Below, one piece after another: positions 8,222 through 17,069 of a stretch of DNA of 64,000 bases. The notes under the pieces are model-generated. The model did no database searches and was not told where the DNA came from. It saw nothing but the letters and a program-made list of their open reading frames with translations. Location of the stretch: assembly GCA_030429545.1 (NCBI GenBank), contig JAUIFF010000019.1:110316-174315 (forward strand). Reading direction: 5' to 3'. Each line of letters begins with the position of its first letter. Positions within the stretch are counted from its first letter, which is position 1. The translations under genes were made by a program, and so were the position numbers. The stretch comes from Polyangia bacterium. GTDB lineage: Bacteria; Myxococcota_A; Polyangia; Nannocystales; Nannocystaceae.

Positions 8222-9271
8222 GTGTCTCCCCTCAACCGTTGTCTGCCGTGTTTTCTATTGCTCATCACCCCTAGCTTGACGCAGGGTTGCAGCGACAACG
8301 CCGAATCGACCACCGAATCGACAGCCCCAACCACGACGGAGGTAACGACCGACGCTCCCTCAACGGGGCCCGAAACCGACCCGACGACGACCGACGAGTC
8401 GATGACCGATGAGCTGACAACCGACGGAGCGACGACCGACGGGCCGACGACCGGAGAGCCGACGACCGGAGAGCCGACGACTGACGACCCGATAACCACA
8501 AGCGATACTGCAGCTGATTGCGATCCCGAGGCTGACGTCATCGCAGTCGACCTCAATATAGGAGGGCCGATATTTACCGACAACAGCGAGTCATTGGTCG
8601 CGGTTGTCGAAGAGCAAATCCTCGAGCTCTCGCTGTGCGGCGAAGTGCTCAACACAATCGTTTCGGGAGTCGATTTAGGACACGGCGAAGCGCACCAGCT
8701 CACCCCGGGTAACACGCGACTGTTCTTCACAAACTCGAACGGTATCGCTCGAGTTTCGTTTCCGAGTGGCGACAACTTTGAACAACTTGTCGAAGACGGT
8801 GCGATCTATGAGCTCGCTGTCACGCTAGACGAAACCGAAGCGTTCTACTATGTCAACGGTGGCGACGCATTCCACGTAACACTCGAGCCACCTGGACAGC
8901 CACAACTATTCGACGTCGACCCCACCCCACGGACGTTCGCTATCTCCCCAGATGGCACAAAGCTCGCGTACATGGACAATAGCGACGATATTTATACGCG
9001 TGAGATTGGCAGCAACGTGAGCGTATTTCAGGTCCACGTCGCCAACGGTCCACGTCGTGTTGTCCAGTGGATGCCCGACAGCGAGCGAATTATGTACCTT
9101 GAGGACCTGGGTCAGTTCACCCACTATCTCCGCACATATAATATCAACACCATGGAAACCGTCGATCATTTTCTCGTCGACGAGTTTCCCATTGGCTCGT
9201 TTGCCCTTTCACCAGATGCAAGTCGGGTCGTGGTCGACCTCGGGCCAACATATAAAGTTTTCAAGTTCTAA
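8222..9271 (+). CDS. Surface lipoprotein with beta-propeller-like (TolB/WD-type) domain
   Basis: A GTG start gives MSPLNRCLPCFLLLITPSLTQGC with the lipobox Cys at about residue 23. A low-complexity linker follows, built from near-identical short units such as TTDGATTDGPTTGEPTTGEP. From about residue 100, short strands repeat with motifs like RTFAISPDGTKLAYMDNSDD and GSFALSPDASRVVVDLG, the pattern of TolB/WD40-type propeller blades. No catalytic residues are recognisable. It stands alone between the esterase and a long gap. The role is not known; a binding or scaffold function at the cell surface is the most that can be said. Confidence 0.65.
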   Translation: MSPLNRCLPCFLLLITPSLTQGCSDNAESTTESTAPTTTEVTTDAPSTGPETDPTTTDESMTDELTTDGATTDGPTTGEPTTGEPTTDDPITTSDTAADCDPEADVIAVDLNIGGPIFTDNSESLVAVVEEQILELSLCGEVLNTIVSGVDLGHGEAHQLTPGNTRLFFTNSNGIARVSFPSGDNFEQLVEDGAIYELAVTLDETEAFYYVNGGDAFHVTLEPPGQPQLFDVDPTPRTFAISPDGTKLAYMDNSDDIYTREIGSNVSVFQVHVANGPRRVVQWMPDSERIMYLEDLGQFTHYLRTYNINTMETVDHFLVDEFPIGSFALSPDASRVVVDLGPTYKVFKF

Positions 9272-9842
9272 CTGTCCGAGCATTATCGAAGCCTTCGTAT
9301 TCCCTCGGCCATATACGCTCGTCTTCGTTCACGGCTGCCACCACCGCATCCGCACAGACACCGTCCTCAACATCGCTCGCAGGTTCACCGAACCTCGGGC
9401 CATACAACCGATAGCGAGGAATGGTAGTATGTAGCGAAACGTCAACGACGCGCCGCTCTCCGACCCACCGCTGTCGATCGCTGCACCGTGAAAACCGGCC
9501 ACGCAGACAAGTCCTTGCGCGCTCGCTCGTCACTGTGCATGTCAGCGATATAGTTGTGTACACATAAAGTGCCGTCACGGCGGCGGTATTCCAAACCGAC
9601 CGACATATAATCGCACCTCCGGGTGTTGGCGGTAAAATTCGAGCAGTTCGAGACAGGTTTTTGCGCCCAGTGCTATCGACTCACCTCCTTGAGCCCCTCG
9701 AACACTCTTTGTTGGGTGCGTTTCAAGGCGGCGCCAGCGCTTCTGCCGATATCAGCCACTTGGCAGGGCGGCACATATTAACATGTCCCAAAGGACATAT
9801 AAATGATACCCTTCGGTCGTAACGAAGCGCCGGTGTCTTTGT
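9272..9842 (+). other. Intergenic stretch without a recognisable gene
   Basis: Only short frames without signals, family motifs or ribosome sites are present. The right part should carry the promoter of the OmpA-CHAT-STAND-like operon. No clear hairpin or promoter consensus could be fixed by eye. Confidence 0.5.
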
Positions 9843-11441
9843 ATGCGAAATAGAGCCTTCGAACATTGCTACGGCTCGAAAAGGGTTGCTTGTCAACGCA
9901 CGCATCCTCGCGTCTGCATTACTTGCTGCCTGGCTGCGCTCTGTTTTGTCGGGTGTGCCCTGACCCCTTACCCAACCTCGGCACAACCGGCAGGAGAACA
10001 ACCTGCGGCGACGAAACAACCGACGCCAAGCGAACGGGGTACGGAACCTGCAGCCTCCGTCACACAACCTCCAGAATCATCCGAATTTTCGATACCCGCC
10101 AAGCCAGTCTGGCCGAAACCTGACCTCTTTCGCCTCCACCCAACGCGCAATATGGCAGAGCTCGGGCTCTACACGGGCGTATTCGTCGTCAGCAACTCCC
10201 ATGAGCTCTACAATCACCGCGAGCAGTGGCAACCCTATCGACCGGGCCTGAGTGTCGGTTTACGCGGCGGTTTTTATCCGCTCAAGTTCTTAGGAGCCGA
10301 AGTCGAAGGTGGCATCGTACCGCTGCGGACCGATGGGGGTGGACGGGCGATGCTATACACGATCCGAGGACATGCACTGTTCCAACTACCACTGTTCAGT
10401 GCTGTACCGTTTATCCTTGGAGGCGGGGGCGTCACAGGGACAACAGGAGCCCTAGGACCCGACATCGACCCATCCTTTCACTTTGGTGGAGGTGTCAAAG
10501 CCTACCTAAATCACTGGTTCGGCATCCGCGTAGATGCACGCGGGCTCCCCATGCCAGCACGCACACTTGATGGTGGCTATACCCTCCACAGTGAGCTCCT
10601 GTTTAGTGTGGTCATTACTCTCAATCGTCAGCGACGTGACAACGATAACGACGGCTTTCATGACCCACGTCAGCGATCACGACGCGAAGACGCATGCCCG
10701 GCAACCCCGGGGGTCCGGGACCTCCGCGGCTGCCCAGATCTCGACGGTGACGGGATCACGGACAGCGAAGATATCTGTCCTCGAAAACCGGGGTCAAAAA
10801 CGCGTAAGGGATGTCCCGAACTCCTCGACACCGACGGCGACGGATATTTTGATCCGCGCCAGTTTGAGATCCCACCGGGTAAAAAAGACCTCTGCCCTGG
10901 AGTCGCTGGCGTGCCGGAGTATACAGGCTGTCCCGTGCCGGACTCCGACGACGATCGTGTCGACGACCTCCACGACAAATGTATTGACAAGCCCGAAACA
11001 ATCAATGGCTACCAAGATGCGGACGGGTGTCCCGATAAGGTCCCGAAACAAGTTCGAAAAATTCTCGGTCGGATTCAGGGCATTCAGTTTGGGTTCCTGC
11101 GGGCAAACCTCACGGAGAACTCGAAACCGATTATTGCCAGCGCTGCCAAGGTTCTTGCTAAATACCCCGACCTTCGGCTGGAGATTCAAGGGCACACTGA
11201 CAGCGATGGCAACCCAGAGAAAAATCTCGAGTTGTCGCGTAGACGAGCAGAAGCGGTCCGTACCGAATTGATCAATGCCGGTCTCCCAGAACATCAGGTT
11301 ACCGCCGTCGGCTATGGCGGCGACAAACCGATTTCTAGCAATCAAACAGAGGAGGGCCGGTCGGTCAACCGGAGGATCGAATTTCGGTTGCTCGACCAGG
11401 ATGGGCGTGCCCTCGAAGTTCCCGGAGGAAAAAAGAAGTGA
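9843..11441 (+). CDS. OmpA-family outer-membrane protein with thrombospondin type 3-like repeats
   Basis: This 532-aa protein has an export signal (hydrophobic VCITCCLAALCFVGCALTPYPTSAQPA, quoted in part) and a Pro/Thr-rich linker. A beta-barrel-like domain rich in alternating strands spans about 95-260. Calcium-binding Asp repeats follow (DNDNDGFHD, DLDGDGITDSEDICP, DTDGDGYFD, DSDDDRVDDLHDKC). It ends with a C-terminal OmpA domain (GHTDSDGNPEKNLELSRRRA and VGYGGDKPISSN), which binds peptidoglycan. It would link the outer membrane to the wall. Its stop overlaps the GTG of the CHAT gene by four bases (GTGA), so the two are translationally coupled. That is an unusual partnership that may place the downstream pair under control of an envelope sensor (inference). 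Confidence 0.88.
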   Translation: MRNRAFEHCYGSKRVACQRTHPRVCITCCLAALCFVGCALTPYPTSAQPAGEQPAATKQPTPSERGTEPAASVTQPPESSEFSIPAKPVWPKPDLFRLHPTRNMAELGLYTGVFVVSNSHELYNHREQWQPYRPGLSVGLRGGFYPLKFLGAEVEGGIVPLRTDGGGRAMLYTIRGHALFQLPLFSAVPFILGGGGVTGTTGALGPDIDPSFHFGGGVKAYLNHWFGIRVDARGLPMPARTLDGGYTLHSELLFSVVITLNRQRRDNDNDGFHDPRQRSRREDACPATPGVRDLRGCPDLDGDGITDSEDICPRKPGSKTRKGCPELLDTDGDGYFDPRQFEIPPGKKDLCPGVAGVPEYTGCPVPDSDDDRVDDLHDKCIDKPETINGYQDADGCPDKVPKQVRKILGRIQGIQFGFLRANLTENSKPIIASAAKVLAKYPDLRLEIQGHTDSDGNPEKNLELSRRRAEAVRTELINAGLPEHQVTAVGYGGDKPISSNQTEEGRSVNRRIEFRLLDQDGRALEVPGGKKK

Positions 11442-13450
11442 GCGATATGTGGCTAGAAGTCGAGCTCGATCGAGACGGACAAACGGTGCGAGTTTCGGCG
11501 CGCGGAAGTCGAGGAGAACGCGTCTCCCCCTTCGAGCTAACTCCGGTCAAACTCGGCCGACTGACGGGTTTGACCAACGGCATACGTCGAGCCGTCGTCG
11601 CAGGAAAACCACTCCCCGAACGCGTCCTCGAGAGCGCACGTGAGCTGTACTCAGCAGTTTTTCGTGATTCACTACGCGACGTCGTCGGTTCGCTCAACGA
11701 AGCCTCACGGGCCAACCGCGGTCACCTTCTACTCCGGCTTATGACCCACCGCAGTGAGCTCCAACGGATACCGTGGGAGGTGATGTGTAAACCGGGCTCT
11801 TCGCGCGAGTTTGTTGGCCTCAGCCCGGATGTCTACATCGCTCGTGGCGTCAACTCAACCCACCCCTACGAAGTTCGGGAGATTCGCCGAGAGATACGAA
11901 TTCTCGCCATTTCACCACTCGGTGAGGAGGACAAACTCGTTGCTCTCAAGGTCGCCCTCAAGGACTCCATCGACGCGGGTGAAGTCCGTTGGCTCGAGCC
12001 AATCGTCGGCGAGCAGACCTCCGGCTCACTGTTGTTTGACCGCCTGCGTCGCTGCGATCCTCCGCACATCATTCACTGGATTGGGCACGGCGGCGCGGAT
12101 GAAAACGGTAACCCTCGACTCATGCTTCCAGAGGATACATACGGCGAAAAACAGTGGATCCTCGGAGAAACGCTCGCCCAGGAACTACGCACAAATCTCG
12201 GTGTTGACCTGCGCCTCATCGTCCTTGAAGCCTGCAGCGGCGCCCGACCGGGGGCATTTGCCAGTGCCGCCGAACTCCTTGCCCGCGACGGAGCCGATGC
12301 GGTTGTAGCCCATCTTTGGCCGGTTAAAGCCGATGTCGCCCGCAACATCTCCTCCGTTTTTTATCGAGCGCTCACGGGGACGGGTGACACCAAAGGTGAT
12401 GTCGCGGCCAGTCTCCAGGCAACCCGCAGGACATTTATCGAACGCGGAGCAGAGGTTTTCTCACCGGTACTCTACCTACGGGGGTCGAGTTCCAAGTTAT
12501 TCGACTTCAAACGACGTCGAACAATCGCTCGCACCGGCCCTGCAAAAGCAACTGGCCAAACCGACCTCGTTCTCAACAATCTACTCGCAGAACCCTACTC
12601 GCTCGTGCTCGGCTCGACTGGCACCGGCCTACCTGGGCAAACCGAGCTGCTCGCAGATCTGCGCAAGCAGCTCAAGGCTCTCGGGGAGGATGATGCACAG
12701 TTACAACGACTGGGCCTTAGCTCGCTTGCACAGCATTTTTTTCTGCGCCGCGGCAAAAGTCGACTCAACCGGATCTTTCAAAAAGCCTTCGGCGCGATCA
12801 CCGACATGCCGGTTTTACCGTTTGTCCGCTCGATCGCCCGCTCGCTCAAACCAGGTGCACATACAACTTTGCTCTGGCTCCCCCTGCTCGAACAGGCGCT
12901 CGCAGAGCTCCACCCCGACCGCAATATCTACGCTGTCCAACCTGCTACCCCCGGGTCTGGTGAAACGCGTTTGGTGATGGTCCGCCCCGCAGGTCAGTCC
13001 GAGTGGGAGGAGGACGACTTTCCACCACCGGCGGTTGACCTCACCCGCGACTTTTTACTCTTGCGTGTTTACGGTGGCTATTCGCCCGAAGCTCAACCGA
13101 TCCTGACGACACCGAGGATCACCGAGGACGACCACATCGAAGGACTATTGAGCCTTCGCGATATGTTTCCACGCGACTGGGAATGTCTGTTTGTCGGCTG
13201 GATGCGCTCGCACCCGCTGCTGTGTGTTGGCCTCTCTGTCTTTGAATGGCGCCATCGCATGTTGCTGCGCTGGTTTCTCGACGATCGCCCACCCTCGCGG
13301 GTGAGCGTAGCTGTGGTCGACCCAGAAAGTGGTGAGCAGGATGTGTGGGACCGTGGCGCTGGCGGATTGTTTGGACGTGGGGCAATCCACTCAGTCGGTC
13401 TGAATATTCTCGGTCTCGCAGACACGATCGAGGAGGTCATCGGTGGCTAG
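11438..13450 (+). CDS. CHAT-domain (caspase-fold) protease fused to a degenerate SIR2-like domain
   Basis: Residues about 95-350 form a CHAT domain. RSELQRIPWEVM is the usual entry. The catalytic His217 lies in IIHWIGHGGADENG and the catalytic Cys266 in RLIVLEACSGARPG, followed by AELLARDGADAVVAHLWPV. CHAT proteins are clan-CD cysteine peptidases related to caspases and separase. Residues about 385-665 resemble SIR2-type NAD-binding domains: YSLVLGSTGTGLPG at the glycine-loop position, VYGGYSPEAQPILTTPRITEDD where the LHG...ITEDDY block is expected, and HPLLCVGLSVFEWRHRMLLRWF (in two parts) at the final Rossmann element. The usual catalytic His of LHG is replaced (VYGG), so this domain may bind rather than hydrolyse NAD. 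It overlaps the OmpA gene upstream and the STAND-like gene downstream. The likely role is signalling, cell death or defence (inference). Confidence 0.85.
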   Translation: MSDMWLEVELDRDGQTVRVSARGSRGERVSPFELTPVKLGRLTGLTNGIRRAVVAGKPLPERVLESARELYSAVFRDSLRDVVGSLNEASRANRGHLLLRLMTHRSELQRIPWEVMCKPGSSREFVGLSPDVYIARGVNSTHPYEVREIRREIRILAISPLGEEDKLVALKVALKDSIDAGEVRWLEPIVGEQTSGSLLFDRLRRCDPPHIIHWIGHGGADENGNPRLMLPEDTYGEKQWILGETLAQELRTNLGVDLRLIVLEACSGARPGAFASAAELLARDGADAVVAHLWPVKADVARNISSVFYRALTGTGDTKGDVAASLQATRRTFIERGAEVFSPVLYLRGSSSKLFDFKRRRTIARTGPAKATGQTDLVLNNLLAEPYSLVLGSTGTGLPGQTELLADLRKQLKALGEDDAQLQRLGLSSLAQHFFLRRGKSRLNRIFQKAFGAITDMPVLPFVRSIARSLKPGAHTTLLWLPLLEQALAELHPDRNIYAVQPATPGSGETRLVMVRPAGQSEWEEDDFPPPAVDLTRDFLLLRVYGGYSPEAQPILTTPRITEDDHIEGLLSLRDMFPRDWECLFVGWMRSHPLLCVGLSVFEWRHRMLLRWFLDDRPPSRVSVAVVDPESGEQDVWDRGAGGLFGRGAIHSVGLNILGLADTIEEVIGG

Positions 13451-14618
13451 CCCGGACGACAATCGGGATGAACGGCAAGAGCTACGTCGTCGTGATCCAA
13501 AGACACTAGCCACCATCCTCATCGGCCAACTCATGGCCTATCGCTCGTCGACGGTTTACGCCCCCTCAACCTCCAAGCTCGACCGATTCTTGGCTGAAGA
13601 GGTCTTCCCAAAACTCGAGGAACAACTCGATGTCCGCAAGGTCGTGGTCGACAAGTGGGAAAAGCCCGGGCCGACCGTCGCCCAGCTCGTCACCGAAATT
13701 CATCGGCAGCTAGAGATTGCCCCCACAGGTGCCGAACAAAAACCGATTGCCGCACTCGAGACTGCCCTGCGACGGGCTGAACGTCGCTCGGAACGCCCAA
13801 TCCTAATCGTACTTTACAAACTCGAGGAACTGCTCAACAAGAAGCTACCGTTTAAAGAAGCACTAAAATTTGTCGATGCACTCTCTCGCATGGCCTCAAT
13901 GCCGATCCGTGGCCTCCAGCTGATTCTTGGAGTCAAGGAGGAGGAGCTTGGCGCTTTTCGTGAACTGCTGCGCGGGCGCTGGCGACTACTCGCAAACGAC
14001 ATCCGGATCCGTCCAACTGGAAAGAAGTGGTTCATTCCGATTCCCCTCGGTGCCACAACTGCAGTTGCAAGTACACCGGCTGCGGCCGGAGCCGCTGCTC
14101 TCGGGGGGAAAATCGGAGCAGTCGCCCTAGCAAGTGTCACCGGTATGGGGGCCGCCGTTGGCGGCACACTCCTCGCCACCCAACCGAGAATCGAACGATG
14201 CGAAAAACAGCTCATGGAGCTGCAGCAACAGGCACCACCCGAGTGCCCAGAGGTACCTGTGCCCGAACCGGTTCCCGAACCTCCACCCGAGCCTGAGGAA
14301 GTTGAAACCACTGATTTTGAGGAAACCACAGGAGGAGTCGAAGAGGCCACAACCGAAGCGGACACCGAAGATCCTCAAGCCGCTACCCAAGTCAACTTGT
14401 GCTCATCGTCGCCCCGCGACAACGAATGTACAAAGTGTGTCAAGTCAGAGTGTTGCAAAGCGGTGCGCGCCTGCAAAAACAGACGCTGGCGAAATTGTAT
14501 ATTCAAGAAAAGGGTTGGCCAAGGTACCTGCCAACCCGAAAAAATCGAAAAGCGTTGCCGAGAACTAGCACTGTGTGCCCTCGAGTATCAATGCCAGGCA
14601 AGCTGCTACGACGAGTAA
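13443..14618 (+). CDS. Membrane-anchored pseudo-STAND NTPase-like protein
   Basis: The N-terminal 195 residues follow the layout of novel STAND (nSTAND) ATPases but with the nucleotide site broken. TVYAPSTSKLDRFLAEEVFP stands where LYGPSGSGKSSLLRAGVLP is normal, so the GK[S/T] is gone. PILIVLYKLEELL stands where the Walker B VLVLDQFEEL is normal, so the Asp is gone. GVKEEELGAFRELLRGRWRL matches the post-Walker-B REDYLGxFRDRLRGRxRLL segment. A Gly/Ala-rich transmembrane stretch lies at about 205-246, then a Pro/Glu/Thr linker, then a C-terminal domain with ten Cys, probably extracytoplasmic. It overlaps the CHAT gene by eight bases. It may be a non-hydrolysing receptor or adaptor for the CHAT protein (inference). 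Confidence 0.65.
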   Translation: MASPDDNRDERQELRRRDPKTLATILIGQLMAYRSSTVYAPSTSKLDRFLAEEVFPKLEEQLDVRKVVVDKWEKPGPTVAQLVTEIHRQLEIAPTGAEQKPIAALETALRRAERRSERPILIVLYKLEELLNKKLPFKEALKFVDALSRMASMPIRGLQLILGVKEEELGAFRELLRGRWRLLANDIRIRPTGKKWFIPIPLGATTAVASTPAAAGAAALGGKIGAVALASVTGMGAAVGGTLLATQPRIERCEKQLMELQQQAPPECPEVPVPEPVPEPPPEPEEVETTDFEETTGGVEEATTEADTEDPQAATQVNLCSSSPRDNECTKCVKSECCKAVRACKNRRWRNCIFKKRVGQGTCQPEKIEKRCRELALCALEYQCQASCYDE

Positions 14619-14625
14619 TGAAATT

Positions 14626-16839
14626 TCACGGGAGGTAGGGCACATCTCCGGCCGACGCCGGAACCTCATCGTCGCCGATACGATTGGTGTTACCATAACC
14701 TAGCTGGCCGATATTCCCGTTACCCCAACACCGGACAGCACCGTCGTCGAGGATAGCACAGTTATGAAAGCCACCAGCCCCTACCGACTTGACACTTCCA
14801 CCAATATTAATTGTACCGACCATAATCGGCACCTCCGTGTCACCGATATTATCAGTGTTCGCCAGTCCGAGTTGACCGAATGCTCCCTGCCCCCAGCAGC
14901 GTAGTTCGCCGTTGTCGAGGAGCGCACAGGAGTGGGAAGCACCGAGACTGATCTCAGCAACAGGGCCTCCCAAGGGGACATCTCCAGCACTCGCGGGTGA
15001 CTCGTCATCACCCACCTGGTTCATGTCTCCATAGCCTAGCTGGCCAAAGAACGCCGCCCCCCAGCACCGTACATTCAGATTGCTTGTAATTGCACAGGTA
15101 TGGGCTCCGCCACATGCAATCGCAGTTGCGTCGACCCCGAGGTTTATCGATCCAGCAGACGACGGAGCTTCGTTGTCACCAATATCATTCATGTTGCCAT
15201 AGCCAAGTCGGCCGCTACCTCCCTCTCCCCAGCAGCGGACCTCCCCGTTGTCGAGCAGCGCACACGAGTGATAGCCCCCGGCACAGATCTGGGTGGCATT
15301 TCCACCGATATCGACATCTCCGGCTGCCGAGGGTAACTCATCATCCCCGATGTAATCAGTGTTGCCGTAGCCAAGCTCACCATTGTCGTTTCCGCCCCAA
15401 CAGCGGACTTTACCGTTGTCGAGCAGTGCACAGGTATGTGTGGCTCCGGCTGTCAACTGCGTAACGTTACCCCCAACATCAACGACCCCCGCCATACTCG
15501 GGACTTCATTGTCACCAATCGAGTCGAGATTTCCGTACCCGAGCCCACCATATGCATTGTAACCCCAACAGCGCACCCCATTATCATTCATCAGTGCACA
15601 CGCATGATACGCACCAACTGCTAGTTGTTGCGCTGGCCCACCGAGCATGATCGCCCCAACTGTGTTGGGGAACTCGTTGTCTCCAATAATGGTGACATTT
15701 CCCTGGCCGAGGTTTCCGAAATCGTTATTCCCCCAACAGCGGACGTCACCAGCATGAATCAAGGCACATGAGTGGTAGTCTCCCAACGCAACCTGTTTCG
15801 CGCCCGGGGTGAATAGACAGGAGGCTTCGCATCCATCCCCATCGACAAAGTTACCGTCATCGCACTCCTCTCCTTCAAGTGGCTGAACAAATCCGTCGCC
15901 GCACATGGGTAAGAGACACTCAACGGTACACATGTCCGAGCTATCTTCGTTTCCGTCGTCGCACTCCTCTACCCCCGCCTGCACGAAGCTGTCACCACAG
16001 GTCGCTAGCACACAGTTATCGAGGCACTGATCGGTGTTGTCGACATTTCCGTCATCGCACTCCTCAACACCATTGTGAACAAAACTATCTCCACAAGTTG
16101 CTAATACACAGGTATCCAAACAGGCATCAGCATTATCAGCATTACCGTCGTCGCAAACCTCACCCATTTGTACGACGCCGTCACCACACGAAGCTAACGC
16201 ACAGGCGTTCGTACATTCGTCGTCATTGTTGTCGTTGCCATCATCACAGCCTTCACCTGGGCCGACAAAGCCATCGCCGCATGAGGCTGCGGCACATGTG
16301 TCGAGGCACGTGTCCGTGTTGATATTGTTTGCGTCGTCGCACTCTTCACCGGGGCCAACAAAGCCATCACCGCAGATAGCCGGCACACACGAGTCGAGGC
16401 AGCCATCGGTATTGTCCAGGTTGCCGTCATCGCACACTTCACCGGGTCCCACAAACCCATCGCCACACGATGCCGTAAGACAATTGTCGAGGCAAAAATC
16501 AGAGTTGTCCGAGTTCCCGTCGTCACACTCCTCACCGTCGTCGACGACGCCGTTACCACACATTGACCCCCCGGTATCCGTCGTTGTGTCAGTCTCCGTC
16601 GTCGGCTCACCAGTTGTCGGATCAGTATCGCCCGTCGTTGGATTGGTCGTTGGCTCCGTACTCCCGACAGTAGTCGACTCCGTGCCACCGGTCGTCTCGG
16701 TCGGTTCGGTTGTGCTCATACTGCGGCACGACTTGTCGCGCTGCATCGACTGAAGCCCATCGTCAACACAAAGGTCCGCGCAGCCGGTGAACGCGAGCGT
16801 ACACTTGAACGCGAACACAGAAATAATTGCCCGATGCAT
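14626..16839 (-). CDS. Lipoprotein with eight DUF4215 Cys-rich repeats and RCC1-like repeats
   Basis: The ATG at 16839 gives MHRAIISVFAFKCTLAFTGC, a lipoprotein signal. After a Thr-rich linker come eight tandem DUF4215-type repeats (CGDGFVGPGEECDDGN, then CLDTC), each about 31 residues. Seven RCC1/BNR-like blades of about 50 residues follow, with the signature CALLDNGEVRCWG and GxLGYGN. Such proteins are typical of exported myxobacterial surface lipoproteins; no enzymatic residues are seen. The blades would form a seven-bladed propeller, suggesting a binding surface. It is convergent with the pseudo-STAND gene (seven bases between stops) and divergent from the contractile injection operon. 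A GTG at 16878 is possible but would add residues before the signal. Confidence 0.85.
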   Translation of the reverse strand: MHRAIISVFAFKCTLAFTGCADLCVDDGLQSMQRDKSCRSMSTTEPTETTGGTESTTVGSTEPTTNPTTGDTDPTTGEPTTETDTTTDTGGSMCGNGVVDDGEECDDGNSDNSDFCLDNCLTASCGDGFVGPGEVCDDGNLDNTDGCLDSCVPAICGDGFVGPGEECDDANNINTDTCLDTCAAASCGDGFVGPGEGCDDGNDNNDDECTNACALASCGDGVVQMGEVCDDGNADNADACLDTCVLATCGDSFVHNGVEECDDGNVDNTDQCLDNCVLATCGDSFVQAGVEECDDGNEDSSDMCTVECLLPMCGDGFVQPLEGEECDDGNFVDGDGCEASCLFTPGAKQVALGDYHSCALIHAGDVRCWGNNDFGNLGQGNVTIIGDNEFPNTVGAIMLGGPAQQLAVGAYHACALMNDNGVRCWGYNAYGGLGYGNLDSIGDNEVPSMAGVVDVGGNVTQLTAGATHTCALLDNGKVRCWGGNDNGELGYGNTDYIGDDELPSAAGDVDIGGNATQICAGGYHSCALLDNGEVRCWGEGGSGRLGYGNMNDIGDNEAPSSAGSINLGVDATAIACGGAHTCAITSNLNVRCWGAAFFGQLGYGDMNQVGDDESPASAGDVPLGGPVAEISLGASHSCALLDNGELRCWGQGAFGQLGLANTDNIGDTEVPIMVGTINIGGSVKSVGAGGFHNCAILDDGAVRCWGNGNIGQLGYGNTNRIGDDEVPASAGDVPYLP

Positions 16840-17069
16840 CACCGGTACTCTTCTAGAGTTTTTGTTCAGGCACGACACGATCTTCTATCACCCCCGTGTG
16901 CAGCCTTAACTATAAGATAACAAAGTCTGACGACAAAGGAGTGAGTAAAGTTTATACTTTCAGGCCGGCCAGCCGGAACAAACCGCAACGCAGTACCAAT
17001 TCCGACCACTGGACTGCGGACTTTTCTGTTGATACACCAGCCATTATAGTATAAAAAGAGGCAGCATGC
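16840..17069 (+). promoter_or_regulatory. Divergent promoter region ahead of the contractile injection operon
   Basis: This AT-richer gap separates the RCC1 lipoprotein from the sheath gene. It holds TTATAGTATAAAAAG close to the sheath start and AGAGG at 17057-17061 as the ribosome site. The whole 18-gene operon has no other large gap, so its main promoter should be here. A short frame, ATG at 17065 (MRGLLI then stop), overlaps the sheath GTG out of frame and could couple translation. No specific regulator site was recognised. Confidence 0.45.

Noticed and set aside
15090..16753. Plus-strand frames of 120-175 codons over the RCC1 lipoprotein
   Set aside because: They are shadows of the Cys-rich repeats on the other strand.
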